Assembly: GCA_938005745.1 (NCBI GenBank)
Contig: CALLMM010000003.1
Location: forward strand, 74,572 to 138,571
DNA: 64,000 bases
Direction of reading: 5' to 3'
Origin: an uncultured Chthonomonadales bacterium
GTDB taxonomy: Bacteria; Armatimonadota; Chthonomonadetes; Chthonomonadales; CAJBBX01
Within the stretch, counting starts at the first letter, position 1. Every line of letters begins with the position of its first letter. The position numbers and the translations under genes are program-made. Positions 58,864 through 64,000 of this stretch are shown piece by piece. The notes under the pieces are model-generated. The model was given only the letters and a program-made list of their open reading frames with translations. It did not search any database and was not told the origin of the DNA.

Positions 58864-59814
58864 ATGACGCCTGACGACAGTGAGCGTTTCGTCTATCCTC
58901 CTCCGGAAGGCGCGACCTCAAACCGGAAACGTTATCTCAGCCTTCTGCTGATGATAACTCCTCTGCTTGCGTTCGCCGCCATCATAGCATTCGGCGTACA
59001 GAACACGCTACAAGAGCGTCGCAACGCTGCACTGGAGGCGTCGGTGCTGTCGAACGATGTGCAGAGGGTCCGACAGCTTCTCCGTTCGGGAGCGTCAGCG
59101 AACCGCCGTAATCCGTCAGGAGTTCCGCTCCTGATTCGCGCTATCTCGGATCAGAATGTCTCCAGTGAGACGATACAGCTTCTGCTGGAGTATGGCGCAT
59201 CGGTGGAGGATCGTGGTCCTAACGGGACGACGCCGCTGATTGTCGCCGCCTGGCGCGACAGACCGGAGGTCGTGGAGCTGCTCCTTCAAAAAGGCGCGGA
59301 TGTGAACGCCACGAATGCAGACGGCACAACCGCCCTCATGGGAGCGGGATCGAACCCGGCGACCAGAGGGCAGACGGTGAAGCTGCTCATTAACGCGGGT
59401 GCAAATGTTCGGGCGCAGAATCGTCGGGGAGTTACCGCCCTGCATCGCGCCTGCAACTACGGTCACTATGATGCGGTCTACCTGCTGGTCAAGCATGGCG
59501 CGGATGTAAATGCCCGGAATGATGAGGGCTGGACGCCGTTGATGCTGGCAATCGGAGGACGCAGGGGCGATACAGCCGTTGCGCGCTTCCTGATCCAGCA
59601 TGGAGCTGATCCGAAAGCAAAGAGCAACGACGGCTGGACGCCTCTCATCCGTGCGGCGCACTTCGGATATCGCGATCTGGTCAAACAGTTACTGGATCGG
59701 GGCGCGGACCCCAATGCCGCTACAGACAGAGGTTGGACAGCGCTGCGATCCGCCAGACAGTTTCAGCGAACGGAGATCATCCAGCTTCTCCATCAGTACG
59801 ACGCGACCCGATAA
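58864..59814 (+). CDS. Membrane-anchored ankyrin repeat protein
   Basis: 316 residues, no enzymatic motif. N-terminal ~25 polar residues, one membrane segment (about 30-50: [21 protein letters not shown]), then seven to eight ankyrin repeats with the consensus -G-TPL--A-----VELLL--GADVN. Examples are [44 protein letters not shown] and [22 protein letters not shown]. With one N-terminal span and a soluble repeat domain it should be periplasmic or exposed, in protein binding. Between leuS and asnS; four bp from the leuS stop. Confidence 0.85.
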   Translation: MTPDDSERFVYPPPEGATSNRKRYLSLLLMITPLLAFAAIIAFGVQNTLQERRNAALEASVLSNDVQRVRQLLRSGASANRRNPSGVPLLIRAISDQNVSSETIQLLLEYGASVEDRGPNGTTPLIVAAWRDRPEVVELLLQKGADVNATNADGTTALMGAGSNPATRGQTVKLLINAGANVRAQNRRGVTALHRACNYGHYDAVYLLVKHGADVNARNDEGWTPLMLAIGGRRGDTAVARFLIQHGADPKAKSNDGWTPLIRAAHFGYRDLVKQLLDRGADPNAATDRGWTALRSARQFQRTEIIQLLHQYDATR

Positions 59815-59840
59815 CATCAGGAAGAGGTTCAAATTCACGT

Positions 59841-61232
59841 ATGATCCGCAGCGGGGAGTATATTCGCGATCTGTTTCAACGCCCTGTCGGTGAATCCGTC
59901 ACTGCGCGAGGATGGGTCAAGACCCGACGAGACAGCAAGGGCATCCATTTCGTGCAGCTCAACGACGGCTCCTGTTTTCAGGACCTGCAGGTGGTGATCG
60001 AGGCGGGCGTCATCCCGGACGACACGCTGACCGCCATCACGACCGGAGCCTGTATCGCCGTTGCCGGAGAACTGGTCGAGTCTCCCGCCTCCGGACAGGC
60101 GGTGGAGTTGAAGGCGTCATCTATTACCATCTACGGCATGTCCGATCCTGCCACCTATCCCCTTCAGAAGAAGGGGCATACCATGGAGTTTCTGCGTGAA
60201 AAGGCGCACCTTCGCCCCCGTTCCAATACCTTTGGCGCGGTCTTTCGCGTGCGAAACGCCCTCTCGTATGCCATACACACCTTCTTTCAGGAGCGGGGTT
60301 TTCTCTATGTGCACACTCCGGTCATCACCGCCTCCGACTGTGAAGGCGCAGGGGCGATGTTCGGCGTAACGACGCTGGATATGATGAATCTGCCGCGGAC
60401 AGAGGAGGGCGCGATAGACTACGGGCAGGACTTCTTCGGGAAACCGGCTTACCTGACGGTCAGCGGGCAGCTTGAGGGGGAGATTTTCGCGCTGGCTTTC
60501 AGCAATATCTACACGTTCGGTCCCACGTTCCGGGCGGAAAACTCCAATACGCCCCGACATCTGGCGGAGTTCTGGATGATCGAGCCGGAGATGGCGTTCT
60601 GCGATCTGGATGATAATCGCGCGCTGGCGGAGGAGTTCCTGAAGTATATCATTCAATATGTGCTGGACCGTTGCGCCCCCGATCTGGAGTTCTTCAACAA
60701 ACGCATTGATAACACCGTGCTGCAGACGCTGGAGCATGTCGCCTCCGCTCCCTTTGAGCATATCACCTATACCGACGCCATCTCCATCCTGAAAGACTCC
60801 GGGCGTAACTGGGAGTTCCCCGTCTACTGGGGAGCCGATCTGCAGAGCGAACATGAACGCTATCTGACAGAAGAGAAGTTTCAGCGTCCTGTCGTGGTGA
60901 CCGACTACCCGAAGCAGATCAAAGCCTTCTACATGCGCGACAACGATGACGGCAGAACGGTGCGCGCCATGGATGTGCTGGCGCCCAGAATCGGAGAGAT
61001 CATCGGAGGAAGTCAGCGCGAGGAGCGGTACGACGTACTTCTGGAGAAGATACGCGCGCAGCGACTGCCAGAAGAGGCGTACTGGTGGTATCTGGAGCTT
61101 CGAAAGTACGGCTCCGCGCCTCATTCCGGCTTTGGTCTCGGTCTGGAGCGAATGCTGATGTATCTGACCGGGATGAAGAACATCCGGGATGTCATCCCCT
61201 TTCCGCGCACGCCCGGCAGCGCGGAGTTTTAG
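59841..61232 (+). CDS. asnS: Asparaginyl-tRNA synthetase
   Basis: 463 residues from the ATG at 59841, with AGGAAGAGG upstream. Class IIb: N-terminal OB fold ([23 protein letters not shown]), class II motif 2 [28 protein letters not shown] and motif 3 [17 protein letters not shown]. The end [16 protein letters not shown] is diagnostic of AsnRS. Charges tRNA-Asn directly, so the organism need not use the transamidation route; AspS is also present. Confidence 0.95.
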   Translation: MIRSGEYIRDLFQRPVGESVTARGWVKTRRDSKGIHFVQLNDGSCFQDLQVVIEAGVIPDDTLTAITTGACIAVAGELVESPASGQAVELKASSITIYGMSDPATYPLQKKGHTMEFLREKAHLRPRSNTFGAVFRVRNALSYAIHTFFQERGFLYVHTPVITASDCEGAGAMFGVTTLDMMNLPRTEEGAIDYGQDFFGKPAYLTVSGQLEGEIFALAFSNIYTFGPTFRAENSNTPRHLAEFWMIEPEMAFCDLDDNRALAEEFLKYIIQYVLDRCAPDLEFFNKRIDNTVLQTLEHVASAPFEHITYTDAISILKDSGRNWEFPVYWGADLQSEHERYLTEEKFQRPVVVTDYPKQIKAFYMRDNDDGRTVRAMDVLAPRIGEIIGGSQREERYDVLLEKIRAQRLPEEAYWWYLELRKYGSAPHSGFGLGLERMLMYLTGMKNIRDVIPFPRTPGSAEF

Positions 61233-61309
61233 AGAAAGAAAGCGCAGACGCAACGGGGCGTTTCCCTTTCTCAATGTATTCCCATCGGAGCCTGTCTCTG
61301 ACCTCGCCC

Positions 61310-61321
61310 GTCAACGTTGAC
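61310..61321. promoter_or_regulatory. Perfect 12-bp palindrome upstream of the peptidase gene
   Basis: GTCAACGTTGAC, about 57 bp before the start at 61378. It is a possible operator; no clear -10 follows. Confidence 0.3.
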
Positions 61322-61377
61322 CTCGCTACAGGATCCATCTCCCTTTTGAACCAGAAATCCAAGGAGTCTCTACATCT

Positions 61378-62880
61378 ATGCGGAAGCTGATCTATCAGTC
61401 TGGTCTTTTAGCGCTTCTGGCGCTGCTCTGTTCTCTCTCATTGGCGCAGACGCCGGATACACAGGACGACTACCGCCGTCTGATCGAAACCGCCAGGCAG
61501 AACTCAAAACTGATGGAGAATCTCGAGTATCTGTGCGATGTCATCGGAGCGCGGCTGACCGGTTCAAAAGCGCTGAAACAGGCGAACGAGTGGGCAGCCG
61601 ATAAGATGCGCGAATATGGTCTGGAGAATGTGCGTCTGGAGGAGTGGACGATTCCGATCGGCTGGGAGCGGGGCAGGCTGGAGGCGAAGATGCTGGCTCC
61701 CCGCGAGATGAACCTGCAGATGGCGTCTGTCGCCTGGACTCCCGGCACGCGCGGAGCTGTTACCGGTCCGGTGGTGATCTTCGATCCTCTGCCAGACAAC
61801 AGCGATCTGGAGCGTTTCAAAGGAAAGCTGAAAAATGCCATCCTGCTGACCTCCGCTCCTAGTCGAGTGAACCATCACCCCTCCCGCAGTCAGGGCAGCG
61901 ACGCCTGGAACCGCAGGATCGGCGGCGGCATGCATGCTCATCCGGATCATGACGAGGAGGAGATGACGGAAGAGCAGCGACGCATGAACCGCGCGCGGGA
62001 AGAGTTTCTGAAGAAGGAGGGCGCGGCGGCGCTCCTCTCCGACGCCGGTCGCCCGCAGATGCTGCTCTTCATGTATGGAGGCTGGCGACAGGACGGATCG
62101 CAGGCTCCTCTGCCGACCCTTGTGGTAACGAATGAGCATTACGGAATGCTCTATCGTCTGGTTAAACGCAACATCCCGGTTACCATGCGGCTGAACGTCG
62201 AAAACCGCTTCATCAAGGGACCGATCAAGGTCTATAACACCGTGGGCGAGATACCCGGAACAGAGAAGCCGGAGGAGCTTGTCATCTGCGGCGCGCATCT
62301 GGATTCCTGGGATCTGGGTAATGGAACGGTAGATAACGGGACCGGCTCGATGGTGGTTCTGGAGGCGGCAAGACTGATCAAACTGTGCGGCTTGAAACCC
62401 AAACGCACCATTCGCTTCGTCCTGTTCAGCGGTGAGGAGCAGGGACTTCACGGCGCGCGACATCATGTGAAGCAGAACAAAGCGCAGATGGAAAAGGTCT
62501 CCGCCGTATTCGTCAACGACACAGGAACCGGAAAAACGATAGGACTGGGACTGCATAACAATCCGCAGGTACAGCCCGTCTTTGAGAATGAGCTGCCGGT
62601 TCTCAAAGAGCTTGGCGTTACACGGTACAATAATGGTTTCATGGCTTCGACCGATCATCATGCCTTCTATGAGGATCGCGTGCCCGCGTTCTACATGGTG
62701 CAGGATCCCGCCGACTACTTCTTGAGCTGGCATACCCAGACCGACACCTTTGACAAAGCGCTCAAGGACGACTTGATCCAGTGCACGACGGTGATGGCGG
62801 TCTGCGCCTACTTTGTCGCACAGCGACCGGAGATGCTGCCGCGCAGAGCGGCGCAGGGCGGCAGCTCTCCGGGCAGGTAG
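61378..62880 (+). CDS. Exported M28-family zinc peptidase
   Basis: 500 residues. Signal peptide to about residue 22 (LLALLALLCSLSLAQT). A PA-like insert (about 110-230, with RMNRAREEFLKKEGAAALLSDAG) lies before the catalytic M28 domain: ICGAHLDSWDLGNGTVDNGTGS (His and Asp zinc ligands), LFSGEEQGLHGARHHV (the catalytic EE), NDTGTGKTIG and ATTDHHAF-like TDHHAFYEDRVPAFYMV. An aminopeptidase or carboxypeptidase of the glutamate carboxypeptidase group acting outside the cytoplasm. Separate gene, preceded by a 145-bp gap. Confidence 0.88.
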   Translation: MRKLIYQSGLLALLALLCSLSLAQTPDTQDDYRRLIETARQNSKLMENLEYLCDVIGARLTGSKALKQANEWAADKMREYGLENVRLEEWTIPIGWERGRLEAKMLAPREMNLQMASVAWTPGTRGAVTGPVVIFDPLPDNSDLERFKGKLKNAILLTSAPSRVNHHPSRSQGSDAWNRRIGGGMHAHPDHDEEEMTEEQRRMNRAREEFLKKEGAAALLSDAGRPQMLLFMYGGWRQDGSQAPLPTLVVTNEHYGMLYRLVKRNIPVTMRLNVENRFIKGPIKVYNTVGEIPGTEKPEELVICGAHLDSWDLGNGTVDNGTGSMVVLEAARLIKLCGLKPKRTIRFVLFSGEEQGLHGARHHVKQNKAQMEKVSAVFVNDTGTGKTIGLGLHNNPQVQPVFENELPVLKELGVTRYNNGFMASTDHHAFYEDRVPAFYMVQDPADYFLSWHTQTDTFDKALKDDLIQCTTVMAVCAYFVAQRPEMLPRRAAQGGSSPGR

Positions 62881-62979
62881 ACGGGAGTCGGAGACAAGGA
62901 GAATTCGGGCGCAGGGTGGAATAAAAAGCAGTAGAATGCCGTTTGCAGCCGCTCTGCGTTCCGCTCCGGAGAAGCTAGC

Positions 62980-63705
62980 ATGCGTTTCGGAACCGTCCAA
63001 CAGTATCGAGCCGCTGTGGCGCTGCTGATTGTGATCGCTGCCGGACTGCTGGTTCTCTTCGTGCGTCGGGGGCAGCAGGTTCAGGAGGGGATGATCATTC
63101 AGGGCAGTCCGGAGACCTCCTCCGCCTCCGTTCCTCCTCCCTCTGACGCCGCCCGGGAGAAACCGCCGCAGGTCCATCCGCCTTCAGCCGCGGCTGCCGA
63201 GCAGCCGCCTCCGGAGGTGACGGTGCATGTCGCTGGAGCGGTGCGAAAGCCCGGCGTCTACCGCTTACCTCCTTCGGCGCGAGTGGACGATGCCCTGAAA
63301 GCGGCGGGAGGAGCCACCGAGAAGGCGAACACAGATGCGATCAACCTGGCGGCAAAGCTGGAGGATGGACAGCAGCTCTACGTTCCGTCGAAGGAGGAGC
63401 AGCCAACGGGCGGGGCGCAGGAGAGCGGACCGGTGAATGCTCCCGTAACTCCCCCGAACATGAACCGTAAGTCCGCCTCTTCCTCGGGCAAGCTGACAAC
63501 GCCGGGACAGGGGACCATCAATATCAACACGGCGTCTCTGGAGGAGCTTCAGAGGCTTCCGGGAGTGGGACCCTCCACCGCGGCAAAGATTATCGCATTC
63601 CGTAGTGAGACGGGCGGATTTACCGCTCCGGAGCAGCTGATGGACGTATCCGGCATCGGTGAGAAGAAGTTTGCGAAGATGAAGCCCTTCGTGAGGGTGC
63701 GTTGA
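62980..63705 (+). CDS. comEA: ComEA-like protein (SLBB plus helix-hairpin-helix)
   Basis: 241 residues. One membrane segment about 12-29 (VALLIVIAAGLLVLFV), a Pro/Ala/Ser linker, an SLBB domain (~80-140: VTVHVAGAVRKPGVYRLPPSARVDDAL) and a C-terminal tandem helix-hairpin-helix (ININTASLEELQRLPGVGPSTAAKIIAFR, DVSGIGEKKFAKMKPF). This is the normal ComEA layout, so it binds double-stranded DNA in the periplasm for uptake. The two prepilin genes in the window are not clustered with it; comEC, if present, is not next to it here. The start is CGGAGAAGC before the ATG. Confidence 0.93.
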   Translation: MRFGTVQQYRAAVALLIVIAAGLLVLFVRRGQQVQEGMIIQGSPETSSASVPPPSDAAREKPPQVHPPSAAAAEQPPPEVTVHVAGAVRKPGVYRLPPSARVDDALKAAGGATEKANTDAINLAAKLEDGQQLYVPSKEEQPTGGAQESGPVNAPVTPPNMNRKSASSSGKLTTPGQGTININTASLEELQRLPGVGPSTAAKIIAFRSETGGFTAPEQLMDVSGIGEKKFAKMKPFVRVR

Positions 63706-63776
63706 GACGTTGCGCGATCCGCCTGCCTCGTCGGTTGCTGTAACCCGATTCTTTTCGGAGTATTGTCATCTCAGGA

Positions 63777-64000
63777 ATGGAGATCTCTCGCTCGAAAACC
63801 GATAGGAAAGAGGGAAAAGAGAGGCAGTGGATACGACGAGATACGGTCGGGTTCGAGATGCTCAAGAGGTCTGGCGTGACGGAGATTACGCGCATTACCT
63901 GTCCCCATTGCGGGGCGCAGTGTTTCAAAAAAGATATCCTCTGCTGGCAGTGCCACCAGAAGCTGTCCACAGACCCGGCGGAGAGGACGGCGGGAAACAA
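63777..64000 (+). CDS. Start of a zinc-ribbon protein (partial)
   Basis: The frame is open from an ATG at 63777 to the end of the window. It codes for a basic, charged N-terminus and then CPHCGAQCFKKDILCWQCH, a CxxC...CxxC zinc-ribbon. A second ATG at 63858 is an alternative start. Other frames here are also open, so this is only moderately sure. Confidence 0.45.
   Translation, partial: MEISRSKTDRKEGKERQWIRRDTVGFEMLKRSGVTEITRITCPHCGAQCFKKDILCWQCHQKLSTDPAERTAGN

Noticed and set aside
61564..63177. A 537-codon minus-strand open frame over the M28 peptidase and comEA
   Set aside because: Composition follows the codon pattern of the two real genes on the plus strand.
63820..64000. A second open frame in the last 180 bp on the plus strand (GTG start after GAGAGG)
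   Set aside because: It lacks any domain, while the overlapping frame has a zinc-ribbon. The short length makes a firm choice impossible.

Overview
The window looks like a chromosomal stretch of a free-living, moderately GC-rich bacterium with an outer membrane or a related envelope. My best guess is Armatimonadota. The hints are a type IV-like prepilin with an H-X9-DG-like tail, several Gfo/Idh/MocA oxidoreductases, a GH20 hexosaminidase, a D-aminoacylase, LolA-like envelope proteins, and near-consensus sigma70/sigmaA promoters with 17-18 bp spacers. The phylum is inference. No rRNA, tRNA, CRISPR array, prophage or insertion sequence was seen.

Layout. 1-2.3 kb: the tail of a family 2 glycosyltransferase and two LolA-like envelope proteins. 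2.3-4.6 kb (+): a heavy-metal-binding domain protein, an exported beta-propeller and an LD-carboxypeptidase. 4.6-7.9 kb (-): one operon with two atypical thioredoxins, thiamine pyrophosphokinase, a methyltransferase and an oxidoreductase. 8.0-11.2 kb (-): a duplicated small Sm-like gene and the threonine-to-glycine pair tdh-kbl, headed by a BolA-like gene. 11.5-13.2 kb (+): GTP-dependent PEP carboxykinase, separated from aspS by a strong hairpin. 13.3-23.9 kb (-): hisS / receiver-like gene / aspS, then efp / Cys-rich membrane protein / accB / prepilin / accC / GH20. In both runs a well-known housekeeping order is interrupted by unfamiliar genes. 24.1-29.1 kb (+): a sugar-acid type catabolic cluster with a MATE-like membrane protein. 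29.2-33.1 kb: a STAS-like protein, sucC, a large double-Rossmann dehydrogenase, and intergenic repeats including a 35-bp tandem array. 33.1-43.5 kb (-): rhomboid protease, MoxR ATPase, a coiled-coil membrane protein, an ABC-2 exporter split over three genes, and a large GATase-like/TPR membrane protein. 43.6-49.7 kb: YebC, diverging from der-glnE-plsY. 49.7-56.1 kb: D-aminoacylase, an FtsX-type ABC pair, a prepilin, a TRZ/ATZ-type amidohydrolase and a CPBP protease. 56.1-64 kb (+): leuS, ankyrin protein, asnS, M28 peptidase, a ComEA-like protein and the start of a zinc-ribbon gene.

Functionally the window mixes translation (four aminoacyl-tRNA synthetases, EF-P, Der), central metabolism (PEPCK, SucC, AccBC, Tdh/Kbl), envelope biology (PlsY, LdcA, GH20, lipoproteins) and export or quality control (MoxR/ABC cluster, rhomboid, CPBP). 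The most unusual items are the MoxR/ABC/GATase-like cluster, the Cys-rich membrane protein and prepilin inside efp-accB-accC, the receiver-like gene inside hisS-aspS, the paired thioredoxins with CPPC and CPGC sites, and the repeat family that also forms the 3' end of the rhomboid gene.
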